DNA from: Micromonospora lupini str. Lupac 08
Lineage (GTDB): Bacteria; Actinomycetota; Actinomycetes; Mycobacteriales; Micromonosporaceae
DNA: 64,000 nucleotides
Direction: 5' to 3'
Assembly: GCF_000297395.2 (NCBI RefSeq)
Contig: NZ_HF570108.1
Coordinates: forward strand, 4,212,154-4,276,153
Below, in pieces: positions 1 through 8,445 of the stretch (its first letter is position 1; every line of letters starts with the position of its first letter). The notes below the pieces were generated by a model. The model saw only the letters and a program-made list of their open reading frames with translations. It did not search any database and had not been told where the DNA came from. The position numbers were made by a program, and so were the translations under genes.

Positions 1-360
1 CGGCGCTGCCGGCCCGCCGCCCCCATCCCGACGGGTGGGCCGGCGCCGGGCGGGCCGCGCTTCGGGCCGGGCGCGGCCGCGCGCGGGTGGCAGGTCGTCG
101 GCCGGCTGGCCACGCCTGCGGCAGCAGCGGTACGCGCCGCCGGCCCCACCGTGCTGCTACCGCTGGCCGCCCTGGTGGCGGTGCTCGGCGCGGACCTGTC
201 CGGCCTGAGCAAGGCCGAGGTGGAACGGATCTGGCTGCCGTTCGTCGTCTGGCTGCTGGTGGCCACCGCCCGCCTACCGCAGGGTTCGCGACGCTGGTGG
301 CTGGCCGCGCAGGCGCTCACCGCACTGGCCGTCAACCACCTGGTCTGGACGGTCTCCTGA
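1..360 (+). CDS. C-terminal part of an integral membrane protein
   Basis: An open frame enters from the left edge and stops at 360, so only the last 119 residues are present. It has a Pro/Gly/Ala-rich stretch of about 40 residues, then hydrophobic segments with cores LLPLAALVAVLGADL, LPFVVWLLVATARL and a third before the end (WWLAAQALTALAVNHLVW). That is consistent with the last helices of a multi-pass membrane protein. The family cannot be named from this piece. It converges on the epimerase gene with a 112-base gap. Confidence 0.6.
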   Translation, partial: RRCRPAAPIPTGGPAPGGPRFGPGAAARGWQVVGRLATPAAAAVRAAGPTVLLPLAALVAVLGADLSGLSKAEVERIWLPFVVWLLVATARLPQGSRRWWLAAQALTALAVNHLVWTVS

Positions 361-472
361 CCACCCGGGGCGGCCCGGCCACGAACGGCCCGGTCGCTTC
401 GTCGCTTCGCCGCTTCGTCGCCCGCGACCCGAACCGCGCCGAGCGGCCCGCTGGACGTGCTGGGTTGACGGG

Positions 473-1537
473 TCAGCCCGCTACGGCTGCTGGTTCGCGG
501 AGCGGGTCGGTGGCGAAGCCGGCCACGCCCTCGGCGAAGCCGACCCGGGCCGTGTAGCCGAGCAGTTCCACGGCCCGGCGGGGGTCGGCGACCACGTGCC
601 GCACGTCGGCGGCGCGGGCCCCACCCACCACCTGCGGGGCCGGCCCGCCCATCGCCTCGGCCAGGGTGACCGCCAACTCTCCGACCGTGTGCGGCTCGCC
701 CGAGCAGACGTTCACCGGCACCAGCGTGCCCGGCGGCGCGCTGCTGGTGAGGGCCAGCAGGTTGGCCCGCGCCACGTCGGTGACATGCACGAAGTCCCGC
801 CGTTGCCGGCCGTCCTCCAACACGCGCGGCGCCACGCCGGCCGCCAGCGCCGACCGGAAGATCGAAGCCACTCCGGCGTACGGGGTGTCGCGGGGCATCC
901 GGGGGCCGTAGACGTTGTGGTACCGCAGCGCCCACACCGCGCCGCCGGTCTGCCGAGCCCACGCGGCGGCCAGGTGTTCCTGGGCAAGCTTGCTCGCGGC
1001 GTACGTGCTGCGGGGTTCCAGCGGCGCGTCCTCCGGCACGAGCACCGGATCGAGTCCGCGGCCGCAGTGGGGGCAGGTCGGGTCGTACCTGCCTGCCGCC
1101 ACGTCCTCGGGCCGGCGGGGCGCGGGACGCACGGTGGCGTGCTCGGGGCAGGCGTAGCGCCCCTCGCCGTAGACCACCATCGAGCTGGCCAGCACCAACC
1201 GGCCGATCCCCGCCCGGTGCAGCGCCGCCAGCAGCACCGCCGTGCCGTAGTCGTTGTGCGTGACGTAGTCGGGGCCGTCCGACGGGTCGAGGCCGTGGCC
1301 GACCATCGCCGCCTGGTGACAGACCGCGTCCACGCCGGTCAGCAGCCGGTCCAGCAGGGGGCCGTCCCGGACGTCGCCGCGGACCACATCGTGCCCGCGG
1401 GACCAGGCGGGCAGTTCGCCGCCGTGTGCCTGGGGCAGCAGCGCGTCCAGCGCCACCACCTCGTGGCCCTGCTCGACGAGCAGGTCGACGACCTGCGACC
1501 CGATGAACCCGGCCGCGCCGGTGACCAGTACGCGCAT
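473..1537 (-). CDS. NAD-dependent sugar-nucleotide epimerase/dehydratase
   Basis: A 354-residue extended short-chain dehydrogenase. The N-terminal Rossmann motif is TGAAGFIGS (about residues 7-15), and a YAASK active-site motif near the middle supplies the catalytic Tyr and Lys. Such enzymes act on NDP-sugars (4-epimerisation or 4,6-dehydration); the substrate cannot be told. A Cys pair (CPEH, then CPHCGRG) lies in an insert of about 40 residues, a feature of a sub-group of actinobacterial epimerases and possibly a metal site. ATG at 1537 gives the usual MRVLVTG start; a GTG three codons upstream is possible and neither has a clear ribosome site, so the mRNA may be leaderless. It may feed the envelope locus to its right. 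Confidence 0.85.
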   Translation of the reverse strand: MRVLVTGAAGFIGSQVVDLLVEQGHEVVALDALLPQAHGGELPAWSRGHDVVRGDVRDGPLLDRLLTGVDAVCHQAAMVGHGLDPSDGPDYVTHNDYGTAVLLAALHRAGIGRLVLASSMVVYGEGRYACPEHATVRPAPRRPEDVAAGRYDPTCPHCGRGLDPVLVPEDAPLEPRSTYAASKLAQEHLAAAWARQTGGAVWALRYHNVYGPRMPRDTPYAGVASIFRSALAAGVAPRVLEDGRQRRDFVHVTDVARANLLALTSSAPPGTLVPVNVCSGEPHTVGELAVTLAEAMGGPAPQVVGGARAADVRHVVADPRRAVELLGYTARVGFAEGVAGFATDPLREPAAVAG

Positions 1538-1774
1538 GCCGGTCACGGTAGGGCGGATCGGGCGCCCGGCGGGCCGGATCGGCGGACCCGTAAGGAGTTC
1601 GCAACAGCTCGGCAGGGGCCGGCAGTCCGGTAAGCGTTCGGTAATGCGGTAAACCCGGCCCCGCCGTACCCCTGCGGTCTAACCTGCCGGCAGTGCCCGC
1701 CGCCGGCCCACGCGCCCGGCCGGGCCGGCCGGTGGGGCCAACGACAGTGCGGGACGGCGAGGAAGGAGCAGCGG

Positions 1775-3142
1775 GTGCCGGTAAGCAGGCCCGGCCCGAG
1801 CGACAGCGGGACCAGGGCGTCGGAAGTGGACGGGTACGGCGCGCCGCGCCGGCTCTGGCGAGGGCTGGCCCAGCATCGTCCGCCGGGTGTGGACGCCGTC
1901 GAACGGAGCTGGCGCAGCCCGTTGCGCGGTCCCTGGCTCACCGCCGTGTACGGGTCGGTGCTGCTGGTGGCCCTGCCCCTGGTGATCATCACCGGGCTTC
2001 TCGACTACGCCGCCTACGGCCCGCAGTTCGACCAGGCGTTCCCGACGAACGTGGGCTGGCTGCGGCTGCCCGCCTTCGACTGGCCGACGCGGCCGTCGTG
2101 GCTGTTCCGGGTGACCCAGGGACTGCACGTGACGCTCGGCATCGTGCTCGTCCCGGTGGTGCTGGGCAAGCTGTGGTCGGTGCTGCCGAAGCTGTTCGAC
2201 TGGCCGCCGGCCCGCTCCCTCGCCCAGGTGCTGGAACGGCTCACCCTGCTGCTGCTGGTCGGCGGGATCCTGTTCCAGATCGCCACCGGCCTGCTCAACA
2301 TCCAGTACTCGTACGTGTTCGGCTTCGACTTCTACACCGCCCACTACTTCGGGGCCTGGATCTTCACCGGCGCCTTCGTGGCGCACGTGATCATCAAGTT
2401 CCCCCGGCTGGTGACCGCGCTGCGGTCCCGTCCGTTGGGCGCGGAGCTGCGGACCCCGCGCGAGGCGACGCGACCCGAACCGCCCGACCCGGACGGCCTG
2501 GTCGCCGCCGAACCCGGGCCGGCCACGGTCAGCCGGCGCGGCGCGGTCGGCCTGGTCGGCGGCGGGGCGCTGCTGCTGGCCGTCCTCACCGTCGGGCAGA
2601 GCCTGGACGGTCCGCTGCGGCGCACCGCGCTGCTGCTGCCCCGGGGGCGACAGCCCGGCACCGGGCCGAACGGCTTCCCGGTCAACCGCACCGTCGCCGC
2701 CGCCGGCGTACGCCCCGAGCAGACCGACGCGAGCTGGCGGCTGACCCTGCGCGGCGGCGGCCGGACCGTGACCCTGGACCGGCCCGCCCTGCTGGCCATG
2801 GCGCAGCACACCGCAGCCCTGCCCATCTCCTGCGTGGAGGGTTGGTCGACCCGGCAGACCTGGACCGGCGTCCGTCTTCGGGACCTGGCCGCGCTCGCCG
2901 GGGTCGCGGACCCGGCCTCGGCGCGCGTGTCGTCGCTGGAGCAGGCCGGGCTGTTCCGCACGGCGGTGCTCGCCGCCAACCAGGTCCTCGATCCGGATTC
3001 ACTGCTCGCCCTGCGGGTCAACGGCGTCGACCTCGCCCCCGACCACGGCTACCCGGCTCGGGTCATCGTGCCGGCCCTGCCCGGGGTGCACTGCACGAAG
3101 TGGGTCGCCGAGATCGACTTCCGGGGTCGGGCCGATGGCTGA
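1775..3142 (+). CDS. Membrane-anchored molybdopterin-dependent oxidoreductase (sulfite-oxidase fold)
   Basis: 455 residues. The N-terminal half has four helices in cytochrome b561-like spacing, with His residues inside or near them (QGLHVTLG, HYFGAW, AHVIIK) that could bind haem. A fifth helix follows near residue 255, then an outward-facing molybdopterin domain. The ISCVEGWS motif puts Cys353 where the sulfite oxidase family places its molybdenum ligand. The likely role is a membrane redox enzyme coupling an unknown substrate to quinone. GTG start chosen for GGAAGGAG at 1761-1768. It overlaps the next gene by 8 bases, so the two are probably one operon. Confidence 0.85.
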   Translation: MPVSRPGPSDSGTRASEVDGYGAPRRLWRGLAQHRPPGVDAVERSWRSPLRGPWLTAVYGSVLLVALPLVIITGLLDYAAYGPQFDQAFPTNVGWLRLPAFDWPTRPSWLFRVTQGLHVTLGIVLVPVVLGKLWSVLPKLFDWPPARSLAQVLERLTLLLLVGGILFQIATGLLNIQYSYVFGFDFYTAHYFGAWIFTGAFVAHVIIKFPRLVTALRSRPLGAELRTPREATRPEPPDPDGLVAAEPGPATVSRRGAVGLVGGGALLLAVLTVGQSLDGPLRRTALLLPRGRQPGTGPNGFPVNRTVAAAGVRPEQTDASWRLTLRGGGRTVTLDRPALLAMAQHTAALPISCVEGWSTRQTWTGVRLRDLAALAGVADPASARVSSLEQAGLFRTAVLAANQVLDPDSLLALRVNGVDLAPDHGYPARVIVPALPGVHCTKWVAEIDFRGRADG

Positions 3143-3626
3143 GCGGGACCGGCCGACGGAGGGACGGGCCGGGCGGCTGCGGGCCGGCTACGGCGCGGCG
3201 CCGTGGCACCTGCTCCTGGTGACGGCGGTCATCGTGCTCGCCGGCTGGGTGGCGCTGCGGCTGGCACAGGAGGCGACGTTCGGCCGGATGCTGCTCTGGT
3301 TCGTCGGCGCGGTCATCGCCCACGACCTGGTGCTGTTCCCGGTGTACGCGAGCGCCGACCGGGCGCTGCGCGCGGTGGCCCGCGATCGTGTCACGCTGCT
3401 CAACTACCTGCGGGTGCCGGCGCTCGGCACGGCGCTGCTGTTCCTGGTCTACTCCCCCGGCATCCTGCGGTGGGGCGAGACGACCCACGAGGCGGCCACC
3501 GGCCTGACCCAGCGGCCGTACCTGGTGCGCTGGGTCGTGCTCAGCGCGGCGCTCTTCCTGCTCAGCGGGCTCGCGTACCTGCTGCGCCGTCGTCAGGCGT
3601 CGCGGCAGCGGTCGGAGAGCGCGTAG
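3135..3626 (+). CDS. Small four-helix membrane protein, partner of the molybdoenzyme
   Basis: 163 residues with about four hydrophobic segments (LLLVTAVIVLAGWVAL, MLLWFVGAVIAHDLVLF, ALGTALLFLVYSP, LVRWVVLSAALFLLSGLAYLL) and a basic C-terminal tail. The start overlaps the end of the molybdopterin oxidoreductase, so it is probably translated with it. His and Asp sit in the second segment (IAHDLVLFP). I do not recognise a named family; an accessory or anchor role is inferred from position. Its last 34 bases overlap the convergent reductase gene. Confidence 0.75.
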   Translation: MAERDRPTEGRAGRLRAGYGAAPWHLLLVTAVIVLAGWVALRLAQEATFGRMLLWFVGAVIAHDLVLFPVYASADRALRAVARDRVTLLNYLRVPALGTALLFLVYSPGILRWGETTHEAATGLTQRPYLVRWVVLSAALFLLSGLAYLLRRRQASRQRSESA

Positions 3627-4300
3627 CGGAGCAGCACCACGTCGCCGATCTGGCGGGTCTCCGCCAGTCGGGCGCGGCGTCCCGGATTCCAGGGGAAGCG
3701 CCCCTCGCCGACGAAGCGCGGCGCCCGGCGGTCGCCGACGAAGAACGGGGCGACCACCAGGTGCAGCTCGTCGGCGAGGCCGGCGGTGAGGAACTGGGCG
3801 TGCACCGTCCCGCCACCCTCCACCATCAACCGGCGCACACCCCGCGCCGACAGGTCGGCGAGGACCCACTCGAGATCGACCGGCTCGCCCCCGTCCACCA
3901 CCGTGGCCACCCGACCGACCCGCTCGCGGGCCTTGTCCAGCGCCCCGCTGGCGCAGTAGACCAGCCGGACGGAATCGCCCGCGGTGAAGAAGCGGGCGGT
4001 CGGGTCGAGATCTCCCCGGGCCGTCAGGGTCACCTTCGTGGGCGAGGCGGGCCGGCCACACGCCAACCGATCGGCCCGGCGCGACGCGGACCGCACCAGC
4101 AGGCGCGGATCGTCGCGGCGGACCGTGGCGGCGCCGACCAGGATCGCGTCGCAGCTCGCCCGGACCGCGTCGACGCGGTCGAGGTCGTCCTCGTTGGACA
4201 GCATCAGCCGCTGGTCGGAGGCGTCGTCGATGTACCCGTCGATACTTGTGGCGCAGCTCAGCAGCACGTACGGCCGCGCCGACGCCGGCCGGCAGCTCAC
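3593..4300 (-). CDS. RibD C-terminal-type reductase (dihydrofolate-reductase fold), no deaminase domain
   Basis: 235 residues matching the stand-alone reductase half of RibD. Visible signatures are SIDGYIDDAS near the N-terminus, the VGAATVRRDDPRLLVR loop, and GVRRLMVEGGGTVHAQFL near residues 160-180. The family reduces the ribosylamino-pyrimidine made from GTP to the ribitylamino form with NADPH. The start GTG overlaps the stop of the GTP cyclohydrolase gene (GTGA at 4297-4300), a strong sign that the two act in sequence. The zinc deaminase half of bifunctional RibD is absent, so either a deaminase elsewhere serves or the product keeps its amino group. It is the last gene of the minus-strand operon. 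Confidence 0.88.
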   Translation of the reverse strand: MSCRPASARPYVLLSCATSIDGYIDDASDQRLMLSNEDDLDRVDAVRASCDAILVGAATVRRDDPRLLVRSASRRADRLACGRPASPTKVTLTARGDLDPTARFFTAGDSVRLVYCASGALDKARERVGRVATVVDGGEPVDLEWVLADLSARGVRRLMVEGGGTVHAQFLTAGLADELHLVVAPFFVGDRRAPRFVGEGRFPWNPGRRARLAETRQIGDVVLLRYALSDRCRDA

Positions 4301-4980
4301 CGGGAGACGGACCGGTCAGGGGTACGGCCCGACTCCGCCTCCGCCGCCTCGGTCTGCGCCGCCTTGGCGGCCTTCGCCGCGAGGTACTCGGCGTTGGCCG
4401 GGGACAGGAAGATGCTTGTCGGGACACGTCCGACGACGTCCACGCCCAGCCGGGTCAACTGCTCGGCCTTGTCCGGGTTGCTGCTGAGCAGGCGGACGCG
4501 CGGCACGCCGAGGGTGGCCAGCATCTGCGCGGCGGCGCTGTAGTCGCGCTCGTCCTCGCCCCGGCCCAGCGCCACATTGGCCTGGTAGGTGTCCAGCCCG
4601 GCGTCCTGCAGGGCGTACGCGTCGAGCTTGGCGTAGAGGCCGATGCCGCGGCCCTCCTGGCGCAGGTAGAGCAGGAACCCGCCGGTCTCGGTGATCCGCT
4701 GCACCGCCTCGCGCAGCTGCGGCCCGCAGTCGCAGCGCTGACTGCCGAACACGTCGCCGGTGAGGCACTCGCTGTGCGGGCGGACCAGCGGTGGCTCTCC
4801 GCCGGCGGCGAGCCGGTCCAGCGCGCCGGCCCAGTCACCGAGGCCGAGAGCGAGGTGTTCCCGGCCGTCCACCAGGCCCTTGAAGGTGAACACCCGGACG
4901 GTGGTGGTGTAGCCGTCGGGAAACGCCAGCGGCACCGTGACCTGCGTACGGACCGTGGCGACCGGCAGTGCTTCGGGCAT
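4297..4980 (-). CDS. ribA: GTP cyclohydrolase II
   Basis: 227 residues, stand-alone (no DHBP synthase domain). The zinc Cys are Cys72, Cys83 and Cys85 in SECLTGD and RCDCG; RQEGRGIG and GEDERDY follow. Tyr122 in AYALQD aligns with catalytic Tyr105 of E. coli RibA; a Streptomyces paralogue with Met here is reported to stop at the formamide, so this copy is predicted to make the usual deformylated pyrimidine. ATG at 4980 chosen over an in-frame start at 5169 because AAAGGAG stands just upstream. The last 25 residues are an Ala/Glu-rich tail. Its place in a glycosyltransferase/methyltransferase operon suggests a dedicated pathway rather than bulk riboflavin. Confidence 0.92.
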   Translation of the reverse strand: MPEALPVATVRTQVTVPLAFPDGYTTTVRVFTFKGLVDGREHLALGLGDWAGALDRLAAGGEPPLVRPHSECLTGDVFGSQRCDCGPQLREAVQRITETGGFLLYLRQEGRGIGLYAKLDAYALQDAGLDTYQANVALGRGEDERDYSAAAQMLATLGVPRVRLLSSNPDKAEQLTRLGVDVVGRVPTSIFLSPANAEYLAAKAAKAAQTEAAEAESGRTPDRSVSR

Positions 4981-5038
4981 GGGACTCCTTTGTCCGGCGT
5001 CGCCCTCGGGCGACGGCGCGTACCGTCTCACCACTGAC

Positions 5039-5977
5039 TCAACAGCCGCCGCCGGAGGCAGCTTCCCGAGTCGTGGTGGGATTGCGGGCCCGTCGGGCGA
5101 GCAGCACCGCCGCCCCGGGCAGGCTGGCCACCAGCACGAGGGCACCGTAGACGGTGGCGGTGGCGACACCCTCGGCCGCGCTGAGCCCGGCCGCGCCGAA
5201 CACCCAGGCCGCCACCCCCTCGCGGGGTCCGAAGCCGGCGACGTTCAGGGGCAGGCCCATCGCGAGCAGGGCGAGCAGCGTCAGGGGCAGCAGCCGCGTC
5301 AGCGGGGCGTCGGAACCGGCGGTCCGTGCCGCCACCAGGAAGGTGGCCAGATGACCGGCGACCATCACGGCGGAGGCGACAAGCACGCCGAGCCAGGTCC
5401 GCCGGGCCAGCAGCCCGGCCCGGACGTCCGCCACGGCGGTCCGCACGCCGCGGGCCCACCGGGAGCGGCCGGCGCCGGGCAGGAGCCGCGCCAGCAGTAC
5501 GACGGCCAGCCCGGCCGCGAGCAGCAGGGCGGCGGCGGCCGGCAGGTACGGCCGCACCGGGGACGGGAACGCCGCGAGCACCACCAGCGCGACACCCACC
5601 AGGACCACCTGGCCGGCGGTACGCTCCCAGATCACCGCGCGGATGCCCCGGCTGACATCGCCGGCGTCGCGGCCGTGGCGCACCGCCCGGTGCACGTCCC
5701 CGAGCACCCCGCCCGGCAACGTGGCGTTGAGGAACACCGCCCGGTAGCAGTGCGCCACGGCGGTCGCCAACGGCAGCCGCACGCCGAGGCCACCGGCGAC
5801 GAGGCTCCACCGCCAGGCCGCGCAGACAGTCGTGAGCACGCCGATGAGCAGGGCCGCGGCCAGCGCCGGCGCGTTGATCAGCCGTACGCCGTCGAGGAAC
5901 GGGCCGCCGCCCACCTGCCACAGCAGGACGGCGAGCAGGCCCACCCCGCCGACCACTCGTGCCCAGGCCCACAGCAT
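5039..5977 (-). CDS. Flippase-like membrane protein (lysylphosphatidylglycerol synthase TM/UPF0104 family)
   Basis: About 312 residues with eight or so hydrophobic helices. The family pattern is seen in RWSLVAGGLGVRLPL, RAVFLNATLPGGVLGDVHRAVR and, late in the protein, LPLNVAGFGPREG. Members often sit beside glycosyltransferases and are thought to move or modify lipid-linked sugars. No aminoacyl-transfer domain is attached. I chose ATG at 5977 because GGAGG lies about ten bases upstream; a GTG at 6007 has its AGGGAG too close. It stands 64 bases downstream of the methyltransferase, in the same operon direction. Confidence 0.82.
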   Translation of the reverse strand: MLWAWARVVGGVGLLAVLLWQVGGGPFLDGVRLINAPALAAALLIGVLTTVCAAWRWSLVAGGLGVRLPLATAVAHCYRAVFLNATLPGGVLGDVHRAVRHGRDAGDVSRGIRAVIWERTAGQVVLVGVALVVLAAFPSPVRPYLPAAAALLLAAGLAVVLLARLLPGAGRSRWARGVRTAVADVRAGLLARRTWLGVLVASAVMVAGHLATFLVAARTAGSDAPLTRLLPLTLLALLAMGLPLNVAGFGPREGVAAWVFGAAGLSAAEGVATATVYGALVLVASLPGAAVLLARRARNPTTTREAASGGGC

Positions 5978-6041
5978 CGACGCCGGTCCTCCCTGAAGAT
6001 CGTCCACTCTCCCTAGAGCACGTACCCAGGGCGTCGACGGT

Positions 6042-6866
6042 TCATCCGCCGGCCAGGAGGTCCCGGTGTTCGACGAGCACGCCGAGCCGGCCGGCGGCCG
6101 CGTCGGCGAGCCGACGCCTGGCGTACGCCCGGGTCGGGCCGACCAGGTCGGGGCGTTGCTCGCAGGCGGCGCCCAGCCAACCGCGGAACCACTCGACGGC
6201 CAGGTCGGCCTGCTCCGGGCCGAGCCGCCACGGGCTGGGCCGCTCCCGCACGTGCACGCCCCGGCGGGCGAACGCGGCGGCGGTGGCGGCGTGGGCGTCC
6301 GGGCCGAGCAGCCGGCGGCCGTCGACGGTACGCCGCTGGTGCGCGTTGAACGCCTCCTGGACCTCGGCGTCGAGCGGGTCGGCCGGGGTGAGCCGGACCT
6401 GGCCGGTCACCGAGACCGCGAACAGGGCGGGACGGTCGGCGTCGACGCAGGCGGCCACCACCCGATCGACCTCCTCGGCGGTCAACATGTCCAGCAGCGC
6501 GGACGCGGTGACGAGCGCGCCGTCGGACAGGTCGGCGGCGCCCAGCCGGGTCAGGTCGCCGCAGCGGGTGTCGACGGTGACCGGCGCTCCGTCGGCGGCG
6601 GTCACGCCGGCCATGCTGTCGGCGGCCCGGGCCAGCAGGTCGGCGTCCCGGTCGTGCAGCACCCAGTGCTGCGGTCCGCTCAGCCGCGCCGCCAGCCAGC
6701 GGCTCATCGAGCCGGTGCCACTGCCCAGGTCGTGGATCAGGATCGGGTCGTGGCCGGTCAGCAGGGGCCGGACGGCGTCCACCAGGTCCTCGGCACGGGC
6801 CGCCGCGTCGGCCGGCTCCCGCAGACGCAGCCAGTCGGCGAACGGCATGATGTCCTCGGCGGTCAC
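6042..6866 (-). CDS. Class I SAM-dependent methyltransferase
   Basis: 274 residues. The SAM-binding motif I is HDLGSGTGSMSRW (about residues 45-57), followed by an acidic loop HDRDADLL and DLTRLGAADL in the places where the family contacts the adenosyl moiety. Acceptor unknown. Its GTG start overlaps the glycosyltransferase stop by four bases (6863-6866), so translation is coupled. In context it could methylate a sugar, a pterin-like ring or a lipid head group made by the same operon; the sequence does not decide. Confidence 0.87.
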   Translation of the reverse strand: MTAEDIMPFADWLRLREPADAAARAEDLVDAVRPLLTGHDPILIHDLGSGTGSMSRWLAARLSGPQHWVLHDRDADLLARAADSMAGVTAADGAPVTVDTRCGDLTRLGAADLSDGALVTASALLDMLTAEEVDRVVAACVDADRPALFAVSVTGQVRLTPADPLDAEVQEAFNAHQRRTVDGRRLLGPDAHAATAAAFARRGVHVRERPSPWRLGPEQADLAVEWFRGWLGAACEQRPDLVGPTRAYARRRLADAAAGRLGVLVEHRDLLAGG

Positions 6867-8044
6867 TCCGCCACCTCCTCCAGCACGGCGGCCAGGCGCG
6901 CGGTCGTCGCCGGCCAGTCGGTCAGGGTGTCGCGGCGGGCGAGCGCGGCACGTCGGAGCCGGGCCCGCAGTTCCTCGTCACCCCACCACCAGCTCAGGGC
7001 GCCGGCCAGGGCGGCCGGGTCGTCCGGCGGGACCAGCAGCCCGGGCAGGTCACCGTCGGGGGCGCGCCCGAGCGCCTCCGGCAGGCCGCCCACCTGGGTG
7101 CCCAGCACCGGCACGCCCCGGGCCAGCGCCTCGGTGACGACCATCCCGTACGTCTCGCCCCGCGACGGCAGCACGAGCAGGTCGGCGGCGTCGTAGGCGG
7201 CGTCGAGCGCCGTACCGGTCAGCGGGCCCGCCAGCCGGACGCGCTCCGCCAGCCCGGCGCCGGCGAGCCGGTCGCGCAGCCGGCGCACCAGCTCGGGTTC
7301 CCGGGTCAGCGTGCCGGCGCAGACAAGCGTCCACTGCGTCTCGGCCAGCACGCACAGGGCGTCGACAAGCACGTCGTGGCCCTTGTGCCGGGTGACCGCG
7401 GCGACGCAGAGCAGCCGGTGGCCGGTTGCCGAGCCGGGGGGCGCCGGCGGGGCGGGCGTCACCCCCGGCGGGGCGACCCGGACGCGGTCGGCGGACAACC
7501 AGTGGCGGGCCAGCAGGCGGCGACGGGTCCACTCGCTTGTGGTGACGACGGCCCGCGCGGTGGCCAGCGCCCGGCCCTCGGCCTCCACCTCGTCGTCCAG
7601 GGGCATGTGCACCAGCACGACGAGGCGCAGTCGGCGGGCGTGCGGGGCGAGCAGGTCCGGCACGGTCGAGGCGATCAGGCCGTCGACGAGCACGACGGCG
7701 TCGTCCGGCAGGGCGGCGAGCAGCCCGGCCAGCGCCGCCCGGGCGGCCAGGTCGGGGTGCGGCCACGTACCGGGCGTCGCGTGCTCCCGCACGACCCAAC
7801 CGCTCTCGCCGAGACCGGCGCAGACCCGCCGGTCGTAGGCGTTGCCACCGCTGGGCGTGGCCGGGTCGTCGATGTCGCCGGGCAGGACGACGTGCACCGT
7901 TCCGCGATGTGGACCGGCCACCGCGACGGCCGCCGCCGGCCGGTGGACCGGTCCGGCGTCGGCCGCCGCTTCGGTCGACCCCGCGTCGGCGGCGTCCGGC
8001 CCGCCCGGCCGGTGGGCCGGCGTCGGCCGGCCCGCGTCGGTCAC
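6863..8044 (-). CDS. Glycosyltransferase family 4
   Basis: 393 residues with a GT-B fold. The C-terminal domain has AAVTRHKGHDVLVDAL, a donor-binding stretch around AADLLVLPSRGETYGM, and the E-x7-E pattern in ETYGMVVTEAL typical of retaining GT4 enzymes. The N-terminal 40 residues are Ala/Pro/Gly-rich and poorly conserved in type, so the real start could be downstream, though the GTGA overlap with the PTPS-like gene (8041-8044) supports the start given. It would transfer a sugar from an NDP donor to an unknown acceptor, perhaps a lipid given the flippase-like neighbour. Confidence 0.88.
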   Translation of the reverse strand: MTDAGRPTPAHRPGGPDAADAGSTEAAADAGPVHRPAAAVAVAGPHRGTVHVVLPGDIDDPATPSGGNAYDRRVCAGLGESGWVVREHATPGTWPHPDLAARAALAGLLAALPDDAVVLVDGLIASTVPDLLAPHARRLRLVVLVHMPLDDEVEAEGRALATARAVVTTSEWTRRRLLARHWLSADRVRVAPPGVTPAPPAPPGSATGHRLLCVAAVTRHKGHDVLVDALCVLAETQWTLVCAGTLTREPELVRRLRDRLAGAGLAERVRLAGPLTGTALDAAYDAADLLVLPSRGETYGMVVTEALARGVPVLGTQVGGLPEALGRAPDGDLPGLLVPPDDPAALAGALSWWWGDEELRARLRRAALARRDTLTDWPATTARLAAVLEEVAE

Positions 8045-8445
8045 AGCGACCGCTCGTAGCTGGCCCAGGCGACGTGTGACTCGTGCAGGGTGACGGTGAT
8101 GCCGGCCAACTCCCGCGCGCCGGGGCCCAGCTCACCGGCGTGCACGCGCTCGGCGAGGCGGTCGGCGACCGTGCGGGCCAGCACCTCCGTGGTGGTGTTC
8201 ATCCCGGCGAACGCGGGCTCGTCGTCGAGGTTGCGGTACGACAGCTCGCCGACCACGGCCCGCAACTGCTCGGTGGCCAGGCCGATGTCCACGACGATGC
8301 CGTCGGCGTCCAGGTCGGGGCGGCGGAACATCGCGTCCACCACGAACGTCGCCCCGTGCAGGCGCTGGGCCGGGCCGAACACCTCGCCCCGGAAACTGTG
8401 GGCGATCATCATGTGATCCCGAACGGTCACGCTGAACACTGTCAC
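8041..8445 (-). CDS. 6-pyruvoyl-tetrahydropterin synthase/QueD-like protein with degenerate active site
   Basis: 134 residues, whole-length match to the PTPS/QueD fold (tunnelling-fold enzymes acting on dihydroneopterin triphosphate). Aligned by eye to E. coli QueD, the first two zinc His are kept (His16 in IAHSF, His30 in RLHG). The third is Ala32 (LHGATF instead of LHGHSF), the catalytic Cys is Ala26, and the Asp-His pair of the LDH motif is Ser69-Tyr70. The late Glu (Glu122 in HESH) is kept. It probably binds a related ligand or does different chemistry. GTG start overlaps the dehydrogenase stop (GTGA, 8442-8445). Confidence 0.82.
   Translation of the reverse strand: MTVFSVTVRDHMMIAHSFRGEVFGPAQRLHGATFVVDAMFRRPDLDADGIVVDIGLATEQLRAVVGELSYRNLDDEPAFAGMNTTTEVLARTVADRLAERVHAGELGPGARELAGITVTLHESHVAWASYERSL

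Noticed and set aside
361..472. Short CGCTTCGTCG-like repeats near 398-425
   Set aside because: Low-complexity stretch in a convergent gap; too short and imperfect to call an element.
87..557. Plus-strand frame beginning inside the first gene
   Set aside because: Arg-rich, overlaps the membrane-protein end and the epimerase 3' end; the alternative frame explains the region.
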